Shown here one piece after another: positions 19,644-29,235 of a stretch of DNA of 64,000 nucleotides. The notes under the pieces were generated by a model, which saw nothing but the letters and a program-made list of their open reading frames with translations, searched no databases and was not told the origin of the DNA. Source of the stretch: Phycisphaerales bacterium (GTDB taxonomy: Bacteria > Planctomycetota > Phycisphaerae > UBA1845 > UTPLA1); assembly GCA_022360095.1 (NCBI GenBank), contig JAKSDK010000714.1, positions 1 to 64,000 on the forward strand, in the 5' to 3' direction. The stretch's first letter is position 1; each line of letters starts with the position of its first letter. The translations under genes and the position numbers were made by a program.

Positions 19644-20453
19644 TTAATAACGCCCCGCCGGTTCGGCCATCGCGTGTGCGCGAATGTTCGCATTGGACCG
19701 GTCGGACTCTGATTCAATGCCGCCGGGTCCGCCTCGTGTCAAAACGATCGGACTCGGCCTTTGAACCTGAAAACGATTCGAAGACAACGGGGCATTGACC
19801 GTCACGTCGTAATATGTGCAACACCAAATCGTCTTTCCACGGTCCTCCGCTGAAGCCGAATCCCATGCCCAGCGTCGAATCACGAAGGTATCCTGATCAA
19901 TCCACACCTTCAGTCGCCCCTCCCGATGACGATCCAAGGACGGGCGGGAAACGACATAACAAGGCCACTCCGCCAGCCAGACAAGGCCGTCCAACTGCCA
20001 GGGCCCGTCTTGCCGAGAAAGTGCCTTCGAACCCTTACCCAATACGGAGGGCAACAGGAAACGTCCCCCGTCAGATAACCAGGATGCCGCCGTTTCGATC
20101 GGCGTCTCGGCATTCAAGCAATGTGATCGAAAACGATCCGTCTTGCCATCGTACGTCCACCAATCTTCCTCGCCGATCAGCGCCACGTTCATTCCGATCT
20201 GCAATCGACAACGATGGGGACTCGCGTAGTCCCACCCGATCGGCAACACCTCGCGATCGTCCTGCAAGACACCTCGAGCATGGATCGTTTCCGCGTGTTG
20301 ATAAACCGTCTCGCAGCGTCCGAGAATATCATCAATCGTCAACGAGGCCGTTCGACTCGACGAACCTTTCAATTGTGAACACCCGGAGATTGCGGAGAGC
20401 GTCAACAATGCAACCAGTGCACACGTTCCGTAACGTTGTGGTATTTCGACCAT
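19644..20453 (-). CDS. Predicted lipoprotein, LolA-like fold possible
   Basis: The ATG at 20453 is preferred over a longer frame because it places a clean lipoprotein signal peptide at the N-terminus (CALVALLTLSAISGC, lipobox SAISGC). The 269-residue product has a mature part rich in beta-strands and tryptophans (EEDWWTYDGKTDRF, GRLKVWIDQDTFVIRRW). That pattern recalls outer-membrane lipoprotein carrier or DUF2092-like proteins. I therefore infer a membrane-anchored periplasmic protein that may bind lipids, with low certainty. It is convergent with the RNase gene (14-base gap) and divergent from the next. Confidence 0.65.
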   Translation of the reverse strand: MVEIPQRYGTCALVALLTLSAISGCSQLKGSSSRTASLTIDDILGRCETVYQHAETIHARGVLQDDREVLPIGWDYASPHRCRLQIGMNVALIGEEDWWTYDGKTDRFRSHCLNAETPIETAASWLSDGGRFLLPSVLGKGSKALSRQDGPWQLDGLVWLAEWPCYVVSRPSLDRHREGRLKVWIDQDTFVIRRWAWDSASAEDRGKTIWCCTYYDVTVNAPLSSNRFQVQRPSPIVLTRGGPGGIESESDRSNANIRAHAMAEPAGRY

Positions 20454-20712
20454 TTTTCGTTGTTTCAAGACCTTCCAATCGAAGTGACGGGGCAAACGCC
20501 CACTCGCTTTTCGACCGGCCCCGGCGCAGGCAAGCCGAACGCCAATAATCTTAACCCTCACAGTCCCGATTGCAACAATAAAATATCAGACGATGCGAAT
20601 GCTGTGCGTCAAAGCTCAAAGCGACTATAATGGGCACAAAGATGTCAAACCGGCGATCGTCAGCCACAACTGGCGCGGGCAAACCAAGGATAAAGACCGG
20701 AGAGCAGGCAAC

Positions 20713-21267
20713 ATGATCAAAAAAGAAGACTACAACCGCGTTCGCCGCCAACTTCAGGAATATCTCGAAGCGCGCTTTGAAGACGCCGTCGTTCAGATCG
20801 GCGACAATATCCACTACAAAGGCACCAATGTCGTGGTGACCAGCCGTGCCTTCGAGGGATTACTCGCTGAACAACGGTTTCATCACGTCGTGCGCGCCAT
20901 TCCAAAAGAATTTTACGAAGACTATCTCCAGCGCGGCGTTGTGTGGTTTGAACTCGCACCGGGCGAAAGCGGCCGGGATCTGATGAAGATGCCGAGAGCA
21001 TCCGACGTGGCCGAAGAGGAAATCGCAATCCGAAAACAATTGGAAAAGATTGAGTTCTTTTCGAAATTTCAATCCAAGCTTACGTCGGACCCTAAACGAT
21101 TGTCCGACACACACTTCAATATTACACGGGAGATTCTCGCTGAAGCGGGCCTCAATGAGACGAAGGCGGAGCGAATTTGCCTGTTTATGGTCCTGTTGGG
21201 TGCCTTTTGCGATGCTCACGTGCTGGCCGATGTTCTCCCGACGCTCACTTCGGAACACGCCGCCTGA
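20713..21267 (+). CDS. Conserved-looking cytoplasmic protein, weak BolA-like segment
   Basis: The ATG at 20713 follows GGAGAG and is preferred to the longer frame from 20593. The 184-residue protein has no signal peptide or membrane segment. Residues 5-75 show an alpha-beta pattern with VVVTSRAFEGLLAEQRFHHVVRAI, faintly like BolA proteins. The C-terminal 80 residues are helical and charged. Without a profile search the BolA resemblance is only a suggestion. It converges on the phosphohexomutase homologue (15-base gap). Confidence 0.6.
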   Translation: MIKKEDYNRVRRQLQEYLEARFEDAVVQIGDNIHYKGTNVVVTSRAFEGLLAEQRFHHVVRAIPKEFYEDYLQRGVVWFELAPGESGRDLMKMPRASDVAEEEIAIRKQLEKIEFFSKFQSKLTSDPKRLSDTHFNITREILAEAGLNETKAERICLFMVLLGAFCDAHVLADVLPTLTSEHAA

Positions 21268-21282
21268 TCGTCCGTCCGGCAA

Positions 21283-22938
21283 TTAGCGTTGTTCGCCAAG
21301 AATCGGTTCGAGTTCGGCAAGTTTCTCGTCCACAAACCTTCGAGACCGGGCCTCCAGTGTCACGCGAAGAAGGCGATCAGCCGGAAACGGAAGCACGTTG
21401 AACCACCAATCCGGATATCGAAATGTCAGTCCGTCGAATTGCTCGATTTCCGCGCCCTGATGCATGTCGACAAGCTGATTCATCGCTTGCGCAGGATCAT
21501 CGCAATGATAGTGCAGTTCGCCTGACGTGCTGTAGCGCTGGAGTGGACGTATCAGTTCGCTTAGACAGCGTTCAGTCTTGAGCAAGACGTTGAGCACGTG
21601 CACGAACGCGAGAAGACCGGATTCACAGTAGCCGTTGTCGCGGAAATAGTAGCGTCCCGACAGGTCCCCTCCAAAAACCGCATCCCGTTCCGACATGGCC
21701 CGCTTGATGTGGGTTCCACCGATCCGCTCTCGGACGGAAATACCACCGGCGCGGACAATCTCTTCCTCCGTCACCAGGCTCGATCGGTGATCGTAAACGA
21801 TCGTCGCCCCCGGCTCATGGTCAATGAACAAACGCGCCAGCAGCGCGGTGATAAACTCCGGGCGGACCGTTCGGCCCCGGTCGTCCGTGAAAACAGCGCG
21901 CTCGGCGCTGCTGTCAAAGCAAACACCGAAATCCGCCTCCTCATCTCTCACATATTGTCGGAGCTCGCGCATGTTCCTGGCGCGCATCGGATTGGGCTCA
22001 TGGGCAAATTCGCCTTTGTGCTCGAAGTTCAACCGGGTCATGCGTAGATTACGCATACCCTTCAGCACGATCGGCAGCCACTTCCCAGCCGCCCCGTTGC
22101 TCGCGTCAACAACAATCTTGAAAAGTCGAGGAAGCCTGATCTTGGCGATCATGGCCTCGCGGATGAAGTCCGTATAGGTCTTCGACAGGTCCTTCGCCAC
22201 CAAACGTGACTTGGACGCGGTTTGATGACGGGGAACTCGAACGGCAATGTCGCGGATACTCGCCAGACCGGTTTCCATACTGATGGGCCCGGCCTTGGCT
22301 CCGCAGATTCGGAAGCCGTTGAACATGACAGGTTTGTGCCCGGCCGTGATATGAATACCACCGCAAGACCCCAAATGGTGAACGGCAAAGTAAAGCTGGG
22401 GCGTATCGACCAACCCCAGATCCATCACGTCGGTTCCGGTTGAGCGAATGCCCTCAATAAGATGAGTCTCCAGCGTCTTGCTGTGCTGCCGTGAGTCTCG
22501 TCCCACAATGATCGAGCGTGCGTTGGGATCAACACGGTCATAGCCGCGGAGCTTCGCCCGAAGGAATTGGCCCGTGGCATGGCCGATACGCCATGCGGCA
22601 TCCTCCGAAAGCGGGCTCGGGACGGTTCCTCCGATGTCAGCCGCGTGAAAAAGCGGTTCAATGACATGCGCGGGCCGAGTCCGCGTAACGGGCTGATCTT
22701 CCTCCTCCGATGGAGATGGGGACGGAGACGACGGCGGCGAGTCTTTGACGATGGTCCTCGACGCACCGATCGCCACACGGACTTTTTCGTCATCGTTGAA
22801 CTGGCAACCCGTACATTTTGGAAAATGCGTTCGCCGACGCCCGATACAGATGGCGTTCGAGATCTTGGCGTGTTCTTCACCGGGGCAATACCGATAGTAG
22901 TCCCCGGTGGCCTGGCAATCCTTTGCGCTCTGAGTCAT
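21283..22938 (-). CDS. Phosphohexomutase-family protein with degenerate active site and Cys-rich N-terminus
   Basis: The ATG at 22938 follows AAGGA; the 551-residue product aligns by motif with phosphoglucomutase/phosphomannomutase. The fold landmarks are present (AADIGGTVP for the usual DIRG, VGRDSR, GGDLSGRYYF, YSTSGEL). The catalytic residues are not. The phosphoserine loop TASHNP reads TAGHKP near residue 200, the metal loop DGDADR reads DSSAER, and the phosphate loop of domain 4 (usually SNTEP or SGTEP) reads PFPADR. Before the mutase domain are about 90 residues with cysteines at roughly 8, 18, 31, 42 and 45, possibly metal-binding, followed by a Ser/Pro/Glu linker. I infer a pseudoenzyme with a binding or regulatory role. 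Confidence 0.8.
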   Translation of the reverse strand: MTQSAKDCQATGDYYRYCPGEEHAKISNAICIGRRRTHFPKCTGCQFNDDEKVRVAIGASRTIVKDSPPSSPSPSPSEEEDQPVTRTRPAHVIEPLFHAADIGGTVPSPLSEDAAWRIGHATGQFLRAKLRGYDRVDPNARSIIVGRDSRQHSKTLETHLIEGIRSTGTDVMDLGLVDTPQLYFAVHHLGSCGGIHITAGHKPVMFNGFRICGAKAGPISMETGLASIRDIAVRVPRHQTASKSRLVAKDLSKTYTDFIREAMIAKIRLPRLFKIVVDASNGAAGKWLPIVLKGMRNLRMTRLNFEHKGEFAHEPNPMRARNMRELRQYVRDEEADFGVCFDSSAERAVFTDDRGRTVRPEFITALLARLFIDHEPGATIVYDHRSSLVTEEEIVRAGGISVRERIGGTHIKRAMSERDAVFGGDLSGRYYFRDNGYCESGLLAFVHVLNVLLKTERCLSELIRPLQRYSTSGELHYHCDDPAQAMNQLVDMHQGAEIEQFDGLTFRYPDWWFNVLPFPADRLLRVTLEARSRRFVDEKLAELEPILGEQR

Positions 22939-23115
22939 GACAAACAATCCTTACAGGAACGGGAGTATATACGCTTTTGATCCCTTGCGCCAACCGTTCG
23001 AAGCTCGGTCGCCAACGCCGACATTGCGACCCAAACGGTCCCGCCTTAGCATATTCAACAAGGGCGGACTGCCGTGTCTGTCCGCTTCCATTTTACATCT
23101 TGGAGGTCGAACGCC

Positions 23116-25083
23116 ATGGTTCCGGCCGGCAACATCGATACTGGTGACGACGGAAATCAGAAATTCACACCCGACGCCGAGTTTTCCGCTCAGGCGCATC
23201 TAAAGTCGCAGGAAGACTATGAGACGCTCTACAAGCGGTCGATCGACGACCCTGAAGCATTCTGGAGCGAGGTCGCGGCCGATTGTCATTTCTTCAAGAA
23301 ATGGGACCGCGTACTTCAATGGAACTCGCCTTTTGCAAAGTGGTTCGTCGGGGCCGAAACCAACGTCAGCTATAACTGCCTCGAACATCAAATCAATCAG
23401 GGCCGTGGTGATCATACGGCCATTTTGTGGGAAGGTGAGCCCACAAACCAAGACGGCTCTCCTAAAGAAGTCGTCCAACTCAGCTACAAAACACTGTTGG
23501 CGGAGGTATGCAAGTTCGCCAATGGTCTAAAGAAGCTGGGCATAAGCCGCGGTGACCGTGTCACACTCTACATGCCCATGATCCCGGAACTCGCCATCGC
23601 GATGCTGGCATGCGCGAGAATCGGGGCACCGCATTCCGTGATTTTTGGCGGCTTCAGCGCCCAGGCCATTGCCGATCGCTTGCAGGATGCCGACTCGCAC
23701 TACGTCATCACCGCGGACGGAGGATGGCGACGAAACAAAGTCGTCCCGCTCAAATCGAATGTCGACGAGGCCTGCGGGATGACGAAGCTCGTCAAAAAAG
23801 TCGTGGTCTACAAACGGTGCGGGAATGACATCGACTGGAATGATGAACGCGACGTTTGGTGGGACGAGGTGGTCAAGGGCATGCCGGACACCTGTGATGC
23901 CGAGCACCTGGATGCGGAGCACATGTTGTTCCTGCTCTATACAAGCGGGAGCACCGGAAAACCGAAGGGCATCCTACACACCACGGCCGGTTACATGGTC
24001 TATACCGCCTATACGGCCAAGCTGATCTTCGACCTCCAGCCCGACGACATCTATTGGTGCACCGCCGACATCGGATGGATCACCGGACACAGCTACATCG
24101 TGTACGGACCGCTTCAAAACGGCGTAACAACCGTCATGTATGAAGGTGCGCCGAACGAACCCGAATGGGATCGCTTCTGGGCGATTTGCGAACGATATGG
24201 CGTCACCAAATTCTACACGGCCCCCACGGCCATTCGGGCATTCATGAAACAAGGGCCGGAATGGCCTGCGAAGCACAATTTGTCAAAACTGAAACTGTTG
24301 GGCTCGGTCGGAGAGCCGATCAACCCGGCGGCATGGCATTGGTACCATGAACACATCGGGCAGCAACGGTGCCCGATCGTTGATACTTGGTGGCAGACGG
24401 AAACCGGAGGCGTGTTGATCACACCGTTACCGGGCGTTACTCCGACGAAGCCGGGGTCGGCGACGCGTGCGTTCTTAGGAATCGATGCGGCGATTGTGGA
24501 CAAGGACGGCAACGCCTTGGAACCGAACGAAAACGGCTTGCTGGTGATTCGCAAACCCTGGCCCGGCATGCTTCGCGGAATTTACGGGGACGAAGCGAGA
24601 TTTCGCAAACAATACTGGTCTGAAATCGAGGGCGTCTATTTCACGGGTGACGGCGCTCGGTGTGACGAAGACGGATACTTCTGGATCACCGGTCGCGTCG
24701 ATGACGTGATCAAGGTGTCGGGCCACCGTCTGGGAACGGCGGAAATAGAATCCTCGCTCGTTTCGCACCCCAAAGTGGCCGAAGCCGCCGTCATTGGTTT
24801 TCCGGACGAAATGACGGGGGAAGCCATCGCGGCCTTCGTCACCATCAAGGGCAGCGACAAACCGGACAGCAACCTGAAGGACGAATTGAGAAAACACGTG
24901 GCGACAACGCTGGGTGCGATCGCGCGCCCCAAGGACGTTCGGTTCACCGACGCCCTGCCCAAAACACGGAGCGGGAAGATCATGCGGCGATTGCTGCGAG
25001 AACTCGCAACAAAAGGCCGTGTCGAAGGCGACGTCACGACCCTGGAAGATTTCACAACGATCGCACAGCTTCATAAGGAATAA
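23116..25083 (+). CDS. acs: Acetyl-CoA synthetase (AMP-forming)
   Basis: The ATG at 23116 follows GGAGG and gives 655 residues, the usual Acs length. The enzyme activates acetate to acetyl-AMP and then acetyl-CoA in the cytoplasm. Visible motifs are the P-loop [11 protein letters not shown], the acetate/ATP site [24 protein letters not shown], the hinge [13 protein letters not shown] and the C-terminal [11 protein letters not shown], whose lysine is the known acetylation-regulated residue. The tryptophan in WWQTE is characteristic of acetate-specific members. It is divergent from the phosphohexomutase homologue and followed by a promoter-bearing gap. Confidence 0.96.
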   Translation: MVPAGNIDTGDDGNQKFTPDAEFSAQAHLKSQEDYETLYKRSIDDPEAFWSEVAADCHFFKKWDRVLQWNSPFAKWFVGAETNVSYNCLEHQINQGRGDHTAILWEGEPTNQDGSPKEVVQLSYKTLLAEVCKFANGLKKLGISRGDRVTLYMPMIPELAIAMLACARIGAPHSVIFGGFSAQAIADRLQDADSHYVITADGGWRRNKVVPLKSNVDEACGMTKLVKKVVVYKRCGNDIDWNDERDVWWDEVVKGMPDTCDAEHLDAEHMLFLLYTSGSTGKPKGILHTTAGYMVYTAYTAKLIFDLQPDDIYWCTADIGWITGHSYIVYGPLQNGVTTVMYEGAPNEPEWDRFWAICERYGVTKFYTAPTAIRAFMKQGPEWPAKHNLSKLKLLGSVGEPINPAAWHWYHEHIGQQRCPIVDTWWQTETGGVLITPLPGVTPTKPGSATRAFLGIDAAIVDKDGNALEPNENGLLVIRKPWPGMLRGIYGDEARFRKQYWSEIEGVYFTGDGARCDEDGYFWITGRVDDVIKVSGHRLGTAEIESSLVSHPKVAEAAVIGFPDEMTGEAIAAFVTIKGSDKPDSNLKDELRKHVATTLGAIARPKDVRFTDALPKTRSGKIMRRLLRELATKGRVEGDVTTLEDFTTIAQLHKE

Positions 25084-25095
25084 AAAAGCAGGCAT

Positions 25096-25123
25096 TTGTA
25101 TTCCCGCGAATTTGTGCTATAAT
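25096..25123 (+). promoter_or_regulatory. Sigma-70-type promoter with extended -10
   Basis: TTGTAT (25096-25101), 16 bases, then TATAAT (25118-25123), with TGC just before giving an extended -10. It would drive transcription into the leader of the DUF3052-like gene, starting about 25130. Confidence 0.65.
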
Positions 25124-25132
25124 TCCCACCTG

Positions 25133-25178
25133 TTTCGACAATCGGAGACCTCTCATCCGTTGTCGAAAGATCATTTTT
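25133..25178 (+). terminator. Attenuator-like hairpin in the leader
   Basis: TTTCGACAA (25133-25141) pairs with TTGTCGAAA (25160-25168) and is followed by GATCATTTTT. It begins right at the predicted transcription start and lies about 165 bases before the next gene. It could therefore act as an attenuator or end a very short RNA. An ACTTAAGTCTTAAGT palindrome sits just before the ribosome-binding site at 25314-25328. Confidence 0.4.
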
Positions 25179-25343
25179 GATAAGTTCGAGGTCACGACTG
25201 TGTTTGGTGCGGGCAATCGTGGCGTTGTTTCAGCCGATCCATCATGTCGAATCTATTTCAACGCATTTCAAGGACGGCCCTACGACGACAGTGGAAGAAT
25301 CTCGCGCTTCATACTTAAGTCTTAAGTAAGGAAGGAAAAGCTC

Positions 25344-26024
25344 ATGGCAATGGAATCAGCCTGTAAGCTCCAAGTTGGAAAAGACCGCTACGATGGTCAA
25401 GTTCGCATGGAAGCGGACCACATCGATTTCGCCGGCGCCACGAAGTTTCGCTTTCGGCTTGCTGAAATCGCCAACCCGCGCCGCGAGGACGATTCCGTCC
25501 GATTCAGCTTCCACGGAAATCCCGTGGCCATCTCGCTTCCAAACACACGCCTGACCGAAAGCTGGATTGACTACATGCTTCACCCCCAGACGCTGGCCGA
25601 CAAACTCGGCGTCCGGGACGGGCATTCCGTTCGAATCTTGAATCTTGACGACAGTGAATTGATGAGTTCGCTCGAAGACAAAAAGACCAAAGTCGTCTCC
25701 AATGCCAACGGACGCTGCGACATCGTCATGCTCGGCGTGGAGCGGGCTGCTGAGCTTCGACAAATTGAAAACCTGACAGCAAATCTCCAGCCGGACGGCG
25801 CCATCTGGATTGTCCTGCCGAAGAGTGTCCGAACCGTGACCAAGGCCAATGTGTTCGCCGCGGCGCGAGAGGCCGGAATGAAACACGTCGAAGTGATCGA
25901 CTTTTCCGAAAATCGGGCGGCGTACAAGATCATTCGCCCGGAAAACTCGAGCAAACGGCGTAGCGCTTCCGGTAACGGAGCCGCTCGTTCAAAACAGCCC
26001 CGCCGCGCGACGGTCAAAACCTAG
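25344..26024 (+). CDS. DUF3052-like protein
   Basis: The 226-residue product starts at an ATG preceded by AAGGAAGG. Its first 80 residues form an unassigned beta-rich region with basic surface patches. Residues 85-200 match the DUF3052 pattern: TLADKLGVRDGH, a central DIVMLGV strand, GAIWIVLPK, then an alpha helix and a C-terminal strand. The tail (about 205-226) is rich in Arg, Lys and Ser and might bind nucleic acid. The function of DUF3052 is unknown. The gene has its own promoter and a hairpin leader. Confidence 0.7.
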   Translation: MAMESACKLQVGKDRYDGQVRMEADHIDFAGATKFRFRLAEIANPRREDDSVRFSFHGNPVAISLPNTRLTESWIDYMLHPQTLADKLGVRDGHSVRILNLDDSELMSSLEDKKTKVVSNANGRCDIVMLGVERAAELRQIENLTANLQPDGAIWIVLPKSVRTVTKANVFAAAREAGMKHVEVIDFSENRAAYKIIRPENSSKRRSASGNGAARSKQPRRATVKT

Positions 26025-26076
26025 GTCGTTGCTCTCGCGCACAAACTCCGCCACCCGCACGATCGGTTGTCACCCG

Positions 26077-26703
26077 ATGACCACGAAGCGAACCACGCCA
26101 ACCACATGCCGTATCGTCATCTTTGATATGGACGGCACGCTCACGCGTCCCAACCTGGATTTCGACCGAATACGGGAAGAAATCGGCCTTGGCATTGAAG
26201 ATGAACCGATCTTGGAGGCCATGAGCCGAATGACACCCGGAGATCGCGCTCGCACGCAAGCGATCCTCCAACGTCATGAGGACAAGGCGGCGGCTGAAAG
26301 CCAGCTGCAGCCGGGCGCGGCTGAAGTCGTGTCAACCGTCAGGGCCTCAGGCATTCCGGCAGTGCTCATGACGAGAAATTCACGTCGTTCGGTGGGGATG
26401 TTCAATCATCGACATCGCATCGAATTCGACTTGACTTGGACCAGAGAGGACGGGCCGATGAAACCGTCGCCGGAGCCGGTCATTGAAATCTGCCGAAGAT
26501 TTGAGGTCGATCCGGCGGATGCCTGGGTTGTGGGTGACTTTCACTACGACATACGTTGCGGGGCAGCGGCCGGAAGCACGACGGTCTTGCTCCTGGATCC
26601 TGAGAGCAAAAAGCCCGATTGGGCGGATGAAGCCGACTTCATAATTTATGAACTGCCGGAGCTGCTAACGCATTCGACCATCACTCATCAAGGCGATGCC
26701 TGA
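26077..26703 (+). CDS. HAD-superfamily hydrolase
   Basis: The start at 26077 gives 208 residues. All four HAD motifs are visible: DMDGTLT near residue 17 (nucleophile Asp), MTRNSR (motif II Thr), KPSPEP (motif III Lys) and GDFHYDIRCG (motif IV acidic residues). A small helical cap lies between motifs I and II, as in phosphoglycolate phosphatase-like and beta-phosphoglucomutase-like enzymes. It should dephosphorylate a small metabolite in the cytoplasm; the substrate is not evident. It follows the DUF3052-like gene after about 50 bases on the same strand, so they may be co-transcribed. Confidence 0.88.
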   Translation: MTTKRTTPTTCRIVIFDMDGTLTRPNLDFDRIREEIGLGIEDEPILEAMSRMTPGDRARTQAILQRHEDKAAAESQLQPGAAEVVSTVRASGIPAVLMTRNSRRSVGMFNHRHRIEFDLTWTREDGPMKPSPEPVIEICRRFEVDPADAWVVGDFHYDIRCGAAAGSTTVLLLDPESKKPDWADEADFIIYELPELLTHSTITHQGDA

Positions 26704-26728
26704 TGGGACGATTCTTCGCACGACCGTG

Positions 26729-26914
26729 CTACGCGGACCCTTTCATCTCACGATCTCGTCGCCAGATATCAACGACAACGGAAGAGTCCGAGTCTCGGCG
26801 AACAACGTAAAGCCGGTGACACTGTCGGCAACGATACCGCTGCCCGAGCTCAACCGAGGTCAGCACAACTGGATGATCACAATGGGGGCAGTGAATGTAA
26901 GCCGGCACAATCAT
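26729..26914 (-). CDS. Small zinc-ribbon protein
   Basis: From the ATG at 26914 the frame gives 61 residues; a TTG at 26965 would extend it to 78. It contains two CxxC knuckles (CPHC and CRQC) 17 residues apart, with the HPVVLTSVELGQRYRCRQC spacing typical of short zinc ribbons in planctomycetes. The opposite strand has a longer open frame without domain features, which I regard as a shadow. The ribosome-binding site (GAGGGA) sits very close to the ATG, so the start is uncertain. It converges on the HAD gene. Confidence 0.6.
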   Translation of the reverse strand: MIVPAYIHCPHCDHPVVLTSVELGQRYRCRQCHRLYVVRRDSDSSVVVDIWRRDREMKGSA

Positions 26915-27207
26915 TCCCTCAGCATTTCTGGTTTGACTGACGTTGTACTTATCCACATCGACCAAGCCGAATTGTCCAAAAGTAACCCAATGACAGGCAT
27001 TGAATCCGCCTATGTAAAAAACGTTCCTGATGAAATCGTATTTCGCGCAGACGCCAAATTATTTGGTACAAAGTCTTCCATTTTTTGTCGAAAAAGGCGA
27101 CCTGCTGAAACAGGATCTCAGCAATCGCGAAAACAGCGAAACATAGACGGGAAATCTGCTCAGCCCGAAGTCCGCAGATTATTATCGGTCAGTTCGTGAT
27201 TGTTTCT

Positions 27208-27474
27208 TTAGATCGCAGACTCAGAGAGGCGAAGCTTCTCATAGAAACCGTCGTCGCGCAATCGATGAAGTTCAACCTCGGCTTCTTCCTTTGTGATGAA
27301 GCGGCCGAGAGTCACTTTGAGCCCTTCAGGGGAGCGGCCTTCAATACGCCAAAGCTTGGGCGGAGGAGGCTCTTTGGCGGAACGCCCCCGTTTCGAAGCG
27401 GCCGGCTCCTCCGGTTCTTTCTCACTCTCTTTTTCGTTCTCTTCCTCGGTCGTAGTCTTCGGCTTTTTGCTCAT
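27208..27474 (-). CDS. Small charged protein with SPOR-like C-terminal half
   Basis: This 88-residue frame begins at an ATG. The first 40 residues are mostly Lys and Glu with a Pro run (KEPPPPK). Residues 41-85 (LWRIEGRSPEGLKVTLGRF, then KEEAEVELHRLRDDGFYEKLRL) look like one beta-alpha-beta unit resembling a SPOR half-repeat. No signal peptide is present. I keep it because of the folded-looking C-terminal half and the lack of a competing frame. Its function is unknown. Confidence 0.5.
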   Translation of the reverse strand: MSKKPKTTTEEENEKESEKEPEEPAASKRGRSAKEPPPPKLWRIEGRSPEGLKVTLGRFITKEEAEVELHRLRDDGFYEKLRLSESAI

Positions 27475-27581
27475 CCTGCACTTTCAAACAAATTACCGCG
27501 CGGCTCAGATCTTCAACGGCTCGCCATCATAGGCCATCGCTAACTCCCGTGCAAATCGGCTTCGATGTCGGCACAACGCCC

Positions 27582-27615
27582 AAAAAGAACGGCCCATCAC
27601 AGAATGTGATGGGCC
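27582..27615 (-). terminator. Rho-independent terminator
   Basis: On the minus strand CGGCCCATCAC pairs perfectly with GTGATGGGCCG across a 5-base loop, followed by TTCTTTTT. It lies about 40 bases after the stop of the propeller lipoprotein gene. Confidence 0.9.
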
Positions 27616-27653
27616 GCTTCCTCAAACGCACCGATGTTCTGAAGCGACATGAC

Positions 27654-28967
27654 CTATGGCGGCGGCAGTGTCGCATACCCGATGGTCACGGGCGAAATCG
27701 GATCGTCCAGGTCTTGCGGAATCAGAAACGCCACGAGATTGTCGCTGCAATCCACGGCCGAAGCCCGGAGGATATTCAACGCATCGTCCGTGTCTTCCAC
27801 CGGCGAGAAGTTTGCTCCGTCAATGCTCAGATAAAGCCTCTCCTCTTCACTCACCTCGACGGGCGCCGCGCCGGCCACAAACACGAACCGACCGTTCGGG
27901 GAAATGCTCACCGAAGCCCCGAATCCGACACGGCCGTCATCCGCATCACCACCGTTGACAAATTCTCCGAGCGGATCAATCGGATTGTCCACATCGTCTG
28001 TCCGGCCGAGCAATAGACGGTTCACAATCGCAATCGAATTGCCGTCGTCGTCGGTTGCCTGAGAGAAGTATCCGTACCTGTTTGCTCCGTTAACCGGTTC
28101 GATGTCCAATCCTCGATTCGCCCTCGCCGGATTGCGAGCAGGTTTCGTGACGACGCCGGACACGATGTTGAGCAAACTGAACACCTCATCATCGTCGAAG
28201 AAGATCACGAAATCACCGCGGATCTTGATGTCACCCGTGACCCCCGCCCCACCCTGCAACGGGCTGATGTTCCAGTTCGCAATGGGGGCGCCGGGATTGT
28301 TCACGTCATAGATGAAGAATGAATTCTGATTGCCGCGGACGGCGATTCGGCCGCCCGTCGCATCAACGCTGACCGTGTTGACACCTTCTGTCGGATCGTC
28401 GAACGGAGTGGTGACAAAATTGTTGATGTCGGTAATGTCGGTCATCTTGACCACCTGGTTCGGACCATCCTGCGTCGTGACCGTGGCATTCAGAGTCGCA
28501 ACCAGATGACCGTCGGCATCCCAGGTGCCGGACGTTCCCAAGTTCACCGAAGCCGAAGGGATGGCCTGCACGTCTTCACTGTCGGTGTCGAACACGTAGA
28601 TGCTACCGCTGTTCCGGTCTTTGACGACGAGTTTCGTGCCGACGAACATGAAATCCTGCGTGTCGTGCGTCATGTTCGCAGGAGCCGGAACGACCCGGGC
28701 CTGCGTCTCACCGGAGCGCAACCAGGCGAGAACGGCATTGGCGTTGGCGTTGAAAGCCAGGACGCCGTCACCCACGGTCGGGCCGCTCGCCGTCGTTGCA
28801 TTCACATCCAGTTTGACCAGATTCAGGACAACCCGCTCCAAAGTGCCGGTGGGGCCCCCATCGGGGTCCTGCATGACCTGACAGTCTCCACCTCCCCCAC
28901 CGGCAATAAATAGGAGCCCTATGGCAAATAATGTGCTGAAACACCGTCTGCGCGTGATCCGCTGCAT
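27654..28967 (-). CDS. Exported beta-propeller-like protein
   Basis: The ATG at 28967 follows GAGGAG and gives 437 residues with an Arg-rich n-region and a hydrophobic stretch (FSTLFAIGLLFIAGGGGGDC). The glycine run before the Cys makes a poor lipobox, so either lipidation or simple cleavage is possible. The mature protein repeats strands such as SIYVFDTDSEDVQAIP, RIAVRGNQNSFFIYDV and SISPNGRFVFVAG, the pattern of a WD40/YVTN-type beta-propeller. It is probably periplasmic or on the cell surface. Its function is unknown. It is single, with its own terminator, and divergent from the carbamoyltransferase gene. Confidence 0.8.
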   Translation of the reverse strand: MQRITRRRCFSTLFAIGLLFIAGGGGGDCQVMQDPDGGPTGTLERVVLNLVKLDVNATTASGPTVGDGVLAFNANANAVLAWLRSGETQARVVPAPANMTHDTQDFMFVGTKLVVKDRNSGSIYVFDTDSEDVQAIPSASVNLGTSGTWDADGHLVATLNATVTTQDGPNQVVKMTDITDINNFVTTPFDDPTEGVNTVSVDATGGRIAVRGNQNSFFIYDVNNPGAPIANWNISPLQGGAGVTGDIKIRGDFVIFFDDDEVFSLLNIVSGVVTKPARNPARANRGLDIEPVNGANRYGYFSQATDDDGNSIAIVNRLLLGRTDDVDNPIDPLGEFVNGGDADDGRVGFGASVSISPNGRFVFVAGAAPVEVSEEERLYLSIDGANFSPVEDTDDALNILRASAVDCSDNLVAFLIPQDLDDPISPVTIGYATLPPP

Positions 28968-29137
28968 TGTCGTACTCCTCTGATGTCCTGGCGCAAGGCA
29001 ACTCACACCACAACGCGCCATCCGTCGTGGCAAGCGTCCGCAAAACAATCGGCTCTGTCTGTCTACGCGAAATCTGCCGAAAAAAAGGCAAAGAAATGAG
29101 GAGATGGATCCGGCTCGCGCCGGCCCGACTTTTGAGC

Positions 29138-29143
29138 TATAAT
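29138..29143 (+). promoter_or_regulatory. -10 element upstream of the carbamoyltransferase gene
   Basis: TATAAT occurs about 95 bases before the ATG. No good -35 is visible. The transcribed leader contains a GCACGGG/CCCGTGC hairpin near 29187-29205. Confidence 0.5.
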
Positions 29144-29235
29144 AGATCCCAAATTGCGGACAGGATTTGAGGCGCTCGCAGGGCGCACGGGGCGGAGCCC
29201 GTGCCCCTTCGGCAAATGCTCAGGAGTATGGACAG

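Noticed and set aside
26696..27199. 167-residue plus-strand frame overlapping the zinc-ribbon gene
   Set aside because: No domain, no good ribosome-binding site, and it covers a minus-strand frame with two CxxC knuckles that is the better gene. A real gene here cannot be fully excluded.
29149..29235. Riboswitch in the carbamoyltransferase leader
   Set aside because: Only one GC-rich hairpin is visible; no purine, guanidine or other aptamer signature could be matched by eye.
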